Shown: positions 1 to 6,453, counted from the stretch's first letter. The stretch is DNA of 11,345 bases from an uncultured Blautia sp. (GCA_900552095.1 URYM01000035.1:1-11345); one strand, 5' to 3'. Numbers and translations are program-made. Notes: a model not told the origin generated them from the sequence alone.

Positions 1-2
1 AT

Positions 3-268
3 TGCATGGCATACACCACGATTGACAAGGACTGAGTGGGAAGAACTATATGGAGATTCCTGTACCGGAAAAATTGTCTGTCTGTGGTTTTGATCATGTA
101 CTGGGAGATATTTTCTATATGGATCTTACCACGGTGGAGCAGGATATTCCGGGAATAGCAATGGCGCTGTTTCAGGCAATTATAAATTATCAGGATTCTC
201 CGGATAAAATTGTGATTAATACAAAGATGATCTATGGGGAGACCTGTGCCGGAGCGGCAGATTTTTAA
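3..268 (+). CDS. LacI-family transcriptional regulator, C-terminal fragment (5' missing, apparent frameshift)
   Basis: Only the C-terminal part of a LacI/GalR-type regulator is present. The frame open from about 26 to the stop at 266-268 reads ...EIPVPEKLSVCGFDHV...DLTTVEQDIPGIAMALFQAI..., which fits the family pattern 'P-x-D-[IV]-S-V-x-G-F-D' followed by the 'L-T-T-V-x-Q' strand and helix of the periplasmic-binding-protein-like effector domain. The DNA-binding helix-turn-helix would lie off the left edge. The ATG at 50 is an internal methionine, not the start: it lacks a ribosome binding site and would begin in the middle of the sensor domain. Upstream, a different frame (3-32) reads CMAYTTIDK, which is what the family has just before this point, so a base seems to be missing around 26-32. 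The fault may be a contig-edge error or a real mutation. The effector and target genes cannot be told. Confidence 0.75.
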
Positions 269-291
269 GAAAGACCTTACAATTTCCGCAG

Positions 292-305
292 AAGGGCTTT
301 CCCTT
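292..305. repeat. Short inverted repeat AAGGG-CTTT-CCCTT next to a promoter
   Basis: A 5-bp perfect inverted repeat with a 4-base spacer sits 23 bp after the LacI-family stop codon, and its right arm overlaps the first two bases of the TTGACA box at 304. It has no T-run after it, so it is a poor terminator. It could be a weak hairpin ending the regulator mRNA or an operator on the downstream promoter. It may also be chance, given its short length. Confidence 0.3.
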
Positions 306-333
306 GACACGGGCAGAAAAAAGACTTTATAAT
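304..333 (+). promoter_or_regulatory. Sigma-A promoter for the LCP ligase / exonuclease unit
   Basis: TTGACA (304-309) and TATAAT (328-333) are both perfect housekeeping boxes, separated by 18 bp. Transcription would start at about 339-341, giving a 5' leader of roughly 43 nt before the ATG at 383. A GAGGGAG ribosome binding site lies at 369-375. The strength of the boxes suggests constitutive expression. Confidence 0.85.
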
Positions 334-382
334 GGCATAGTAACAGAAAATCTGAAAAATAAGGCTTTGAGGGAGCATTACA

Positions 383-1414
383 ATGGAAAAAGAAAAAATG
401 AGCGGAAAGAAAAAGGTGCTGATCATCCTCGGAATTGTCCTTGGAGTTTGTATTCTGATCATAGCAGCAGCTTATTTTGTCCTTCACCATTATCACAGTA
501 AGAGCAATTATGTGAGGGATGATCAGGTACAGCAGATGGATGAGGAAGAACTGGCGGATGAAGATAAAAATGATGTTTCGGACTCGATGACTGAGGAGGA
601 ACAGAAAGCGGCGGAGGAAGAGGCTGCGAAAATCCAGTCGGAGGTGGTTATCCCTGACGGAGATGATGTATATAATATCCTTCTGATCGGCTCAGACAGA
701 AGAGATACCAGCTGGTATGGGAACTCCGATGTCATGATGCTGGCCTCTGTGAATAAGAACACCCGGAAAATCCATCTTACTTCTTTTATGAGAGACAGTT
801 ATGCGCTGGTGGATGGTTACGGCGCTCATAAACTGAATTTTGCCTATGCAGTGGGCGGAGGTCCCAAACTGGTAAGTACAATTGAGCAGAATTATCGTTT
901 AAGCATTGATAATTATGCATCCGGCGATTTTACCAGCACAGCCAGCATTATTGATATGCTGGGCGGTGTGGAAATTACCGTCAGTGATGCGGAGGCAGAG
1001 CAGATCAATCAGGGTGCGATCGGAGACCATGAGAATCTTCCGGGGGCGGGAACTTACAATCTCACCGGAAATCAGGCAGTAGCTTACGGGCGTATTCGCT
1101 ATGTGGGAAATGCAGACTATGAAAGAACAGAACGCCAGAGAAAAGTGATGGCTCAGATCTTTAAGAAGGCGCAGAGCCTGAGTGTGGGTGAGTTAAATAA
1201 TCTGGCAAATGAGATCCTGCCGATGATCACGCATAACATCAGTGAGACAGATATGATTTCTCTTCTGACCAGCCTTCCGGCTATTATGAATTATGATCTG
1301 GAACTGGGGAGAGTTCCCTATGACGGGATGTTCTCTGTGAAGGGAGAAATGCTGGTACCGGACTGGGAGGCGACAATCACAAAACTTCACAGTACAATCT
1401 ATGCGGAAGAGTGA
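383..1414 (+). CDS. LytR-CpsA-Psr (LCP) family cell-wall polymer ligase
   Basis: LCP proteins are membrane-bound phosphotransferases that move undecaprenyl-linked glycopolymers (wall teichoic acid, capsule and similar) onto peptidoglycan at the outer face of the membrane. The 343-aa product has a short basic cytoplasmic end, one membrane segment at about residues 12-34, a very acidic, probably flexible linker (about 53-89), and the LCP domain at about 97-258. Visible family motifs are YNILLIGSDRR (97-107), the SDVMML stretch (115-120) with a conserved Asp, SFMRDSY (134-140) with the Arg-Asp pair that binds the pyrophosphate, HKLNFAYAVGG (149-159), and GRIRYVGNADYERTERQR (236-253). The start is set by GAGGGAG seven bases upstream; Met6 is a weaker alternative. 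It is 15 bp upstream of the exonuclease and almost surely shares its mRNA. The polymer it attaches cannot be read from the sequence. Confidence 0.93.
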   Translation: MEKEKMSGKKKVLIILGIVLGVCILIIAAAYFVLHHYHSKSNYVRDDQVQQMDEEELADEDKNDVSDSMTEEEQKAAEEEAAKIQSEVVIPDGDDVYNILLIGSDRRDTSWYGNSDVMMLASVNKNTRKIHLTSFMRDSYALVDGYGAHKLNFAYAVGGGPKLVSTIEQNYRLSIDNYASGDFTSTASIIDMLGGVEITVSDAEAEQINQGAIGDHENLPGAGTYNLTGNQAVAYGRIRYVGNADYERTERQRKVMAQIFKKAQSLSVGELNNLANEILPMITHNISETDMISLLTSLPAIMNYDLELGRVPYDGMFSVKGEMLVPDWEATITKLHSTIYAEE

Positions 1415-1429
1415 TGAAAAGACGCTGCT

Positions 1430-2404
1430 ATGAATTATATTGTTTTTGATTTGGAATGGAACCAGTGTCCTTTTGGAAAAGGGCGGGAAAATGAAAAGCT
1501 GCCTTTTGAGATTATCGAGATCGGGGCGATCAAGCTCAATGATCAGGGAGAACAGCTGGAAGAGTTTCATCGGGTGATACGGCCGGTCGTATATAAAAAG
1601 CTGCATTTCCGGACGCAGGAAGTGGTGCATCTGGATGCCAGAACCCTGGAAAACGGGCAGCCTTTTTATCAGGCGGCGAAGGAGTTTCTGGACTGGTGCG
1701 GGGAGGAGTTCCTCTTCTGTACCTGGGGAACTACAGATCTGACGGAATTGCAGCGGAATCTTAAGTATTATGGGCTGCTGAAACTGCTTCCGGGTCCTGT
1801 TCGTTTCCTTGATGTGCAGAAACTGTTCAGCCGGGCGTATGAAGACGGAAGAAGCAGGAAATCTCTGGAATATGGAATTGACTTTCTGAAGCTCGAGAAG
1901 AAGGGAGATTTTCACCAGGCACTGACAGATGCCTGGTACACGGCGGAGATATTCCGGACGCTGATGCGGCCGGAGATTCTGCAGTTTTATTCGATCGACT
2001 GCTATCAGAATCCCAAGACCAAAGAGGAACAGATCTATGCAGTCTTTGACCGGTATTCCAAGATGATCTCCCGGGAATTTGACACGAAGGAAGATGCCAT
2101 GAAAGACCGGGAGATTGTCGCAGCGAGATGTTTTCTATGTGAAAAAAATGTGCGGAAGAAGATCCGGTGGTTTTCTGTCGGCGCCAAAAACCAGTGCTGT
2201 CTGGGGTACTGCGGGAAACATGGATTTATTAAGGGAAAGATTCGCATGAAGCGTGCGGAAAACGGACAGATCTATGTGGTGAAAACGATGAAGCTGGTGG
2301 ATGAGGAAGAGGCGGCAGAGGTGAGGAACCGTCAGGAAGAACTGAAAAAGAAGAGAAGAGAGAAAAGAAAACAGGCCAGGAAAAATGAGTCTGCGGGAAA
2401 ATAA
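1430..2404 (+). CDS. DEDDh-family 3'-5' exonuclease with Cys-rich, basic C-terminus
   Basis: The N-terminal half (about 1-180 of 324 aa) is an RNase T/DnaQ-like exonuclease domain. Visible metal-ligand motifs are VFDLEWNQ (D7, E9; Exo I), WGTTDLTEL (D103; Exo II) and FHQALTDAWYTA (H162, D167; Exo III), which make up the DEDDh set that removes nucleotides from 3' ends using two metal ions. The pattern resembles the KapD/ERI-1-like branch more than a polymerase III epsilon subunit, so RNA is a plausible substrate; this is inference. Residues 232-264 hold C234-x2-C237 and C256, C257, C261, H264, which could form a zinc site. The tail (about 300-324) is strongly Lys/Arg-rich and could bind nucleic acid. 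The gene starts 15 bp after the LCP stop without a clear ribosome binding site, so translational coupling is likely. Confidence 0.85.
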   Translation: MNYIVFDLEWNQCPFGKGRENEKLPFEIIEIGAIKLNDQGEQLEEFHRVIRPVVYKKLHFRTQEVVHLDARTLENGQPFYQAAKEFLDWCGEEFLFCTWGTTDLTELQRNLKYYGLLKLLPGPVRFLDVQKLFSRAYEDGRSRKSLEYGIDFLKLEKKGDFHQALTDAWYTAEIFRTLMRPEILQFYSIDCYQNPKTKEEQIYAVFDRYSKMISREFDTKEDAMKDREIVAARCFLCEKNVRKKIRWFSVGAKNQCCLGYCGKHGFIKGKIRMKRAENGQIYVVKTMKLVDEEEAAEVRNRQEELKKKRREKRKQARKNESAGK

Positions 2405-2408
2405 ATGA

Positions 2409-2474
2409 AATGGCGCCCGCGGTATGGAAAACAGGAAAAGGATTATTCTTGTTTTTTATACCGCGGGCGCCATT
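2409..2474. terminator. Large hairpin between convergent genes, probable bidirectional terminator
   Basis: Two 17-base arms (2409-2425 and 2458-2474) are perfect reverse complements and GC-rich in the middle. Between them, 2426-2437 can pair with 2446-2457, with three G-U pairs in plus-strand RNA, leaving an 8-base loop (2438-2445). The whole element folds into a stem of about 29 bp. It lies 5 bp after the exonuclease stop and 22 bp from the carboxypeptidase stop, the right place for a shared terminator. The T-tract after the outer stem is short (2477-2480), but a run of six T (2452-2457) follows the inner hairpin and could serve plus-strand termination. Confidence 0.75.
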
Positions 2475-2496
2475 GGTTTTGCAGAAAACTGTCTGT

Positions 2497-3957
2497 TTAA
2501 CGGCGCTTTCCGGATTTTTTCTTGTTGTATTTTTTCTTTCTCTTCTTTTTGCGTCTTCTTCGCCGGATCTGAACGATCAGTATAATGAGATAGAAAAGGA
2601 TCAGGGCGGTCAGAATGATCACCAGCGGATACTTCCAGGAAGGAAGTGCGGCGAAGGCGGTCTGAATCCGCTCAAAGAATCCGGATTTAGCGGGCGCCGG
2701 CCGGGTGATGGCTTTTACGGCATCGGAGACAGAGGCGGGCTGTTTTGCCATGATCGCCGGGGATTCCCGCAGAAGGGCATGAAGCGTATCGGTTAGGTCT
2801 GTGGTTAGGGTGCCGAGCGTATAACCGTGATAGGAAATCCGGCGGGTTAAAACAGAGCCTTCCAGGGAGGAATCTGTGGTCAGATCAGCGGCAGAGACTC
2901 CGGAAGGAACGGTGACTGTGATCGCCTCCCGGGCAGCGGGATCTTCCGGCAGCCAGGAAGGGTCGGGAGGACTGGAAAGCCCGCTGTCTGCGGTAACCTG
3001 ATGAAATTGTTCAAAACCGTAGTTCAGCATGGCCTGGGTGTCGTAGTAGTTCTGCCATCCGTTTGTTCTCAGATTGACACAGATCAGAGTGCGGCCGTCT
3101 CTCTGGGCGTAAGTGACGAGGGTATTTAAGGCCTGATCCGTAAAGCCGGTCTTTCCGCCCACGCAGTCGGGATAATAGTAGGGAGTGGAGCTGTTCATCA
3201 TTTTGTGACTCTGAGCGAGCCAGCGTTCCTCTCCGGTGCGGTTGGTAAAGCCGATCTTATGAATCTGATTACTCTCAATCTCCCGAAAATATTCATGCTC
3301 CCAGACCGCCCGGGCGATCAGAGCCATATCATGGGCTGTGGTATAGTGGCTGTCATCGTGAAGTCCGTTTGTTGTGATGAAATGTGTATTCGTGCATCCG
3401 AGTTCTGCGGCTCTGTCGTTCATCATCTGGACGAAAGCTTCCTCGGAACCGGCGATATGTTCTGCCACGGCAATGCAGACTTCGTTGGCGGATTCCAGAA
3501 GTATTCCGTAGAGACAGTCTTCCATGGAGAGCACTTCGCCCACCCGGATACCGATATGAGAACTGTCCCGTTCAATGCCCCAGATGGCATGTTCAGAGAA
3601 GGAGATCCGATCTTCCGGGCTGGAATTCTCAAGGGCGAGGAGTACGGTCATTAGTTTGGTGATGCTGGCAGGATATTCCTGCTTGTCCATCTCTTTGGCG
3701 TAGAGGATTGTTCCTGTGTCGTAATCCATCACGACGGCGGAGTCTGCCCATACGGCGGGGCCTTTCGGCCATCCCTCCACCGCATCCGTAGCGATGGGCG
3801 TGTAGTAGGCTTCCGGCAGACCGGGATCCAGCTCAGGTTCTGTTTCCGGGACTTCTTCTGCCGGCGTTTCCGCAGTCGGTTCTGCCCATGCGGGGACGGC
3901 AGAATATGCCAGAATCAAAGCCAGGAAAAGAGGCAGTAATTTTTTTCGTTTTTTCAT
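2497..3957 (-). CDS. D-alanyl-D-alanine carboxypeptidase (serine-type, PBP5/DacF-like)
   Basis: This enzyme trims the terminal D-Ala from peptidoglycan pentapeptides outside the cell, which limits cross-linking. The 486-aa product carries a signal peptide (MKKRKK then a hydrophobic core, cleavage probably near AWA at 23-25), a Pro/Glu-rich linker (about 28-50), and the catalytic domain. All three penicillin-binding motifs are present: SITK (S98 nucleophile, K101), SAN (156-158) and KTG (269-271). After a C-terminal beta domain comes a membrane segment (about 443-463), then a tail of 22 residues of which 18 are Lys or Arg. An upstream in-frame ATG at 3981 would add 8 residues, but AAGGAG (3966-3971) lies eight bases before the ATG at 3957 and fixes the start there. 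It follows the glycosyltransferase with 13 bp between stop and start, so the two share an mRNA. Confidence 0.93.
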   Translation of the reverse strand: MKKRKKLLPLFLALILAYSAVPAWAEPTAETPAEEVPETEPELDPGLPEAYYTPIATDAVEGWPKGPAVWADSAVVMDYDTGTILYAKEMDKQEYPASITKLMTVLLALENSSPEDRISFSEHAIWGIERDSSHIGIRVGEVLSMEDCLYGILLESANEVCIAVAEHIAGSEEAFVQMMNDRAAELGCTNTHFITTNGLHDDSHYTTAHDMALIARAVWEHEYFREIESNQIHKIGFTNRTGEERWLAQSHKMMNSSTPYYYPDCVGGKTGFTDQALNTLVTYAQRDGRTLICVNLRTNGWQNYYDTQAMLNYGFEQFHQVTADSGLSSPPDPSWLPEDPAAREAITVTVPSGVSAADLTTDSSLEGSVLTRRISYHGYTLGTLTTDLTDTLHALLRESPAIMAKQPASVSDAVKAITRPAPAKSGFFERIQTAFAALPSWKYPLVIILTALILFYLIILIVQIRRRRRKKKRKKKYNKKKSGKRR

Positions 3958-3965
3958 TTGCAATG

Positions 3966-3971
3966 CTCCTT
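3966..3971 (-). promoter_or_regulatory. Ribosome binding site that fixes the carboxypeptidase start
   Basis: On the minus strand AAGGAG is followed by eight bases and the ATG at 3957. The longer reading frame from 3981 would place this site inside the coding sequence and has no site of its own. It touches the glycosyltransferase stop codon (3971-3973), so the two genes are tightly linked in translation. Confidence 0.8.
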
Positions 3972-4687
3972 CAAATCTCATTCATCTGACTGCGGATATG
4001 GCGGAAATCCCGTACCGCCTGTCTGCCGATCTTAATAATCTTTTTCATATTAATAGAATTTTTGCCGCCCTGGCGGGGACGGAAGGTGATCGGATGAAAG
4101 GCAACCTTCTCTCCATAGTGGATCCACAGGACGGAAAGCATAACGTTGGACAGATTAAAATTTTCCGGAACTTTGTTAATATAGCGGGCCAGCGCCTGAC
4201 GGCTCATGAGCCGGTAGGGAGTGTTGGCATCGGGAATATCCAGATGGAAGATCAGGCGCAGGACAAGACGCAGAGTCTTTGTCACGAAAATGCGCGACAG
4301 GCCGTCCTGACGATGGTTCCGGTTTCCAATCTGGATGCTGTACTGCCGTCTCCTTCTCCAGAAGGCGGGAAATTCAGAAGCCAGTGTCTGGCCGTCAGAG
4401 TCCGTCTGAAAGATGTAATCTGCGCCGCACTGGAGGGCATACCGGTAGCCGTAGAGAATGGTGGCGCCGTGTCCTCCGTTTTCCTTTGTCAGCGGGATCA
4501 GAAGGGGGAGTTCTTCAGTCAGTGCCAGAAGTTTATTATAAGTTTCGTCCCGGGAACCGTCATTTATGATAACCAGGCGGGAATCAGGACCGGTGGCTGC
4601 TGCAGCCTGATGCCATTCCCGGGCGATGGTTTCGATATTCATTTCCTCGTTGTAAGCGGGAATGATAATATAAAGAGAATCGCTCAT
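3971..4687 (-). CDS. Family 2 glycosyltransferase (dolichyl-phosphate-mannose-synthase-like), soluble
   Basis: The 238-aa product is a GT-A-fold family 2 glycosyltransferase that uses a nucleotide-diphospho-sugar. Visible motifs are IIIPAYNEE (7-15), the first beta strand and nucleotide site; INDGSRDET (41-49); a NGGHGATILYG stretch (70-80); and TDSDGQ (95-100), holding the D-x-D-like metal/nucleotide motif. The acceptor-side region around 150-215 includes DANTPYRL and RPRQGGKNSIN. No transmembrane segments are seen at the C-terminus, unlike GtrB/PgfS-type enzymes, so it acts at the cytoplasmic face. The start at 4687 is chosen because GGAGG lies just upstream; the longer frame from 4774 would translate through the promoter and into the upstream gene. 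Its place before a carboxypeptidase suggests an envelope glycan or lipid carrier as acceptor, but sugar and acceptor are unknown. Confidence 0.88.
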   Translation of the reverse strand: MSDSLYIIIPAYNEEMNIETIAREWHQAAAATGPDSRLVIINDGSRDETYNKLLALTEELPLLIPLTKENGGHGATILYGYRYALQCGADYIFQTDSDGQTLASEFPAFWRRRRQYSIQIGNRNHRQDGLSRIFVTKTLRLVLRLIFHLDIPDANTPYRLMSRQALARYINKVPENFNLSNVMLSVLWIHYGEKVAFHPITFRPRQGGKNSINMKKIIKIGRQAVRDFRHIRSQMNEI

Positions 4688-4690
4688 AAA

Positions 4691-4696
4691 GCCTCC
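4691..4696 (-). promoter_or_regulatory. Ribosome binding site that fixes the glycosyltransferase start
   Basis: GGAGGC on the minus strand lies three bases before the ATG at 4687. It supports the short form MSDSLYIIIPAYNEE, which begins immediately before the first conserved strand, as is usual in this family. Confidence 0.75.
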
Positions 4697-4717
4697 AAAA
4701 GTCTGTATTCGCTGTAT

Positions 4718-4746
4718 ATTATACCGGGTTTGGGAAGATTTCTCAA
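4718..4746 (-). promoter_or_regulatory. Internal promoter for glycosyltransferase and carboxypeptidase
   Basis: On the minus strand TTGAGA (4746-4741) and TATAAT (4723-4718) are 17 bp apart: one mismatch in the first box, none in the second. The -35 box contains the TGA stop codon of the upstream amidohydrolase (4743-4745). Transcription would start near 4711, leaving a leader of about 24 nt. So the two downstream genes can be expressed independently of the amidohydrolase. Confidence 0.75.
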
Positions 4747-6047
4747 CCCAGAAGAGAGAAAGCGGTTCCGACAAAAACTTTCACGCCGTTTACAAGAGCT
4801 TTTTCGTTGAAGTCAAAGAGACCGTTGTGGAATGAGCTGGCGCAGGGAGTTACATTATTGAAATAGCAGGACAGGCCGCCGTGGGAGATCACATAATCGG
4901 AGAGATAGGAGAAATCTTCACTTTTGGAAGTCATACTGTCAAAGTCGCTGACCGGGAGTCCGAGATGGTTTTCACAGACGGACTGAACCTGGCGGCAGAG
5001 TTTCGGGCTGTTGGAGCCGGAGGGGGCAGAACCCTGTTCGCGTATCTGGCAGGTGCATCCGTGCATAGCGGCTGCCTGCCGGGCAATTCTTTTGGCATAG
5101 TCGGTCAGATAATCGTTGGCGGAGGAAGTCGTTCCGCGGACTTCCAGTTCCAGAGTTACCTGATCGCAGACGATATTTCTGGCAGTGCCCCCGTTTATTT
5201 TGCCTACGTTGATTCGGGTGGCCGCTTCTCCGTGCCGGGGGATCGCGTGGAGATTAAGGATTGCAGTGGCGGCAGAGAGCATGGCATAACTGCCCAGTTC
5301 AGGAGTACTGGCGGCGTGGGTGGCAGTGCCATAAAAGGTGATATCCAGTTTTGAAGTGGCCAGAGTGGAATTCGTTCCGATACCGATGGAGGATTCCTGG
5401 ATGGATGCATTTCCAGCCAGGTGGGATCCCAGGAGAAAATCTGTTCCGGCAAGGTGGCCGTGTTCTGCGATGGAACGGGCGCCGCGGACGCCCTCTTCTG
5501 CAGGCTGAAAGATCAGTTTTACTGTTCCGTGGAGAGAGTCTCTCAGTTTCATGAGGAGGCTGGCGCATCCTAGGCCGATAGCGATGTGTCCGTCGTGTCC
5601 GCAGGCATGCATAACGCCGGGCACTTCCGAAGAAAATCCCTGGCTGCAGGGGAAATGTTCTCTGGCACTGCTTTCCAGAACCGGCAGGGCATCGATATCA
5701 AAGCGGAGGGCAGCAGTAGGGCCGTTTCCGCAGGAAAGAACGGCGATGACGCCAGTAGCTCCGTTTTTTGTCTGCGGAAGAAATTCCGGGTCAGCTCCGT
5801 GGTTCAGAGCCCAGTTGTAATGGGCAGATTGAACTTCCTCTGTGGGAAGCCCCATACGGGAGGAGGGGAGGCAGACATCCGTGCCGGTAAGGATGGTATC
5901 ATATCCCATTTCGGTTAAACGGCGGGCGATCAGAGAAGAAGTCCGCATTTCCAGCCAGGCAGTTTCAGGGAAGCGGTGGAAGTCCCGTCTCCAGTTTTGG
6001 AGCTGTTTTTCCAGAGCTTCAGATTCTTTCAATATTTTTTCGTACAT
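4743..6047 (-). CDS. M20D-family amidohydrolase, AbgA-like (p-aminobenzoyl-glutamate hydrolase type)
   Basis: This is a cytoplasmic metal-dependent amidohydrolase of 434 aa that cleaves an N-acyl amino acid bond. Family marks: WRRDFH (19-24), SSRMGLP (62-68), RFDIDALPV (115-123), MHACGHDGH (146-154) with metal ligands C149 and H151, QPAEEGVRGAR (181-191) with the catalytic/metal Glu pair E184-E185, SHLAG (208-212) with H209, and FHNGLFDF (406-413) with H407. From memory of E. coli AbgA (about 436 aa), length and the WRRDFH, SSRMGLP and IFQPAEEG blocks match it better than generic N-acetyl-amino-acid or IAA-conjugate hydrolases, so release of p-aminobenzoate from p-aminobenzoyl-glutamate is a fair guess. 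AbgA normally works with AbgB; no AbgB or transporter is in this window. AAGGAGG (6056-6062) eight bases upstream fixes the start. Confidence 0.88.
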   Translation of the reverse strand: MYEKILKESEALEKQLQNWRRDFHRFPETAWLEMRTSSLIARRLTEMGYDTILTGTDVCLPSSRMGLPTEEVQSAHYNWALNHGADPEFLPQTKNGATGVIAVLSCGNGPTAALRFDIDALPVLESSAREHFPCSQGFSSEVPGVMHACGHDGHIAIGLGCASLLMKLRDSLHGTVKLIFQPAEEGVRGARSIAEHGHLAGTDFLLGSHLAGNASIQESSIGIGTNSTLATSKLDITFYGTATHAASTPELGSYAMLSAATAILNLHAIPRHGEAATRINVGKINGGTARNIVCDQVTLELEVRGTTSSANDYLTDYAKRIARQAAAMHGCTCQIREQGSAPSGSNSPKLCRQVQSVCENHLGLPVSDFDSMTSKSEDFSYLSDYVISHGGLSCYFNNVTPCASSFHNGLFDFNEKALVNGVKVFVGTAFSLLG

Positions 6048-6085
6048 GGGAGAGGCCTCCTTATTCTTAAAATTGCGTTTTTTCT

Positions 6086-6114
6086 ATTGTAACACGGAAT
6101 GAAAGACTAGTATA
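6086..6114 (-). promoter_or_regulatory. Possible promoter for the amidohydrolase
   Basis: On the minus strand TACAAT (6091-6086) is a good -10 box, 38 bp before the start codon. The hexamer 17 bp further upstream (6114-6109, TATACT) matches the -35 consensus poorly. Some promoter is needed here because the neighbouring gene is divergent, but the exact boxes are uncertain. Confidence 0.45.
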
Positions 6115-6123
6115 TGGAGGAAA

Positions 6124-6133
6124 TCTGATCAGA
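6124..6133. repeat. 10-bp palindrome TCTGATCAGA between divergent promoters
   Basis: A perfect 10-bp palindrome lies four bases upstream of the ileS -35 box and about 30 bp behind the amidohydrolase -10 box. It could be a small operator shared by both promoters. It is short enough to be chance, and no matching regulator is visible. Confidence 0.25.
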
Positions 6134-6137
6134 ACTC

Positions 6138-6167
6138 TTGACAATCGGTAAGTTTCGTATTTATAAT
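6138..6167 (+). promoter_or_regulatory. Sigma-A promoter for the T-box leader and ileS
   Basis: TTGACA (6138-6143) and TATAAT (6162-6167) are both perfect, with an 18-bp spacer, the same geometry as the promoter at 304. Transcription would start near 6174. The strong promoter with a long structured leader is typical of T-box-controlled aminoacyl-tRNA synthetase genes, in which control happens at termination rather than initiation. Confidence 0.88.
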
Positions 6168-6174
6168 AAAAAAA

Positions 6175-6453
6175 GTTGTAAAAATCAAAGACTGTGAAGG
6201 AGACAGTAGTCTGTTTTTCAAAAGTCAAAGCGAACCGGGGAGGGTGAAAGCCCGGTGCGAGTAGAAAACAGAGGAAGATCACTCCGGAGTCGCCGCCCAA
6301 AATCGGGAAAGAGAGTAGGCGCGGCCGGATTTCCCACGTTAGAAGGAGCGTATATCGGTATGAAAGAGATACCCGTATGCTGTAATAAGGTGGTTGCGCA
6401 GGCAGAAGCTTTCGCCCTTTTACAGGGCGCAGGTTTCTGCTTTTTATATTTTT
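6175..6453 (+). promoter_or_regulatory. Isoleucine T-box riboswitch (leader of ileS)
   Basis: T-box leaders bind uncharged tRNA: the anticodon pairs with a specifier codon and the tRNA 3' end pairs with a bulge, which stabilises an antiterminator and lets the gene be transcribed. Here Stem I shows the GACAGTAGT start (AGTA at 6205-6208), an apical stem ACCGGG/CCCGGT (6234-6239 with 6251-6256), and the specifier region GAAG-ATC-ACTCC with the isoleucine codon ATC at 6278-6280. A small hairpin (6357-6361 with 6369-6373) fits Stem III. The T-box core is AAGG-TGGT-TGCG from 6387; TGGT (6391-6394) is complementary to ACCA, the end expected for tRNA-Ile with discriminator A. AAGG can pair with CCTT (6416-6419), and GCG (6396-6398) with CGC (6413-6415), as antiterminator. 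The core departs from the AGGGTGGNACCGCG consensus. Confidence 0.9.
6402..6453 (+). terminator. T-box attenuator terminator
   Basis: GCAGAA (6402-6407) pairs with TTCTGC (6435-6440) and CGCCC (6413-6417) with GGGCG (6425-6429) around a seven-base loop, followed by a T-rich tract (6441-6453). The CGCCCTT segment is also the 3' side of the antiterminator, so the two folds exclude each other. It ends four bases before the ileS ribosome binding site. Confidence 0.88.

Noticed and set aside
1193..1915. A 240-codon minus-strand frame
   Set aside because: It is antisense to the end of the LCP gene and the start of the exonuclease, both of which have convincing motifs.
2410..2796. A 128-codon plus-strand frame with a hydrophobic start
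   Set aside because: It starts in the intergenic hairpin and runs antisense to the carboxypeptidase C-terminus; the hydrophobic stretch mirrors the A/T- and Lys-rich tail codons.
3957..3981. Longer carboxypeptidase start (8 extra residues)
   Set aside because: The added segment contains the AAGGAG ribosome binding site and would put non-signal residues before the signal peptide.
3998..4810. A 270-codon plus-strand frame
   Set aside because: It is antisense to the family 2 glycosyltransferase, which has clear motifs, a ribosome binding site and a promoter. The plus-strand product shows no family features.
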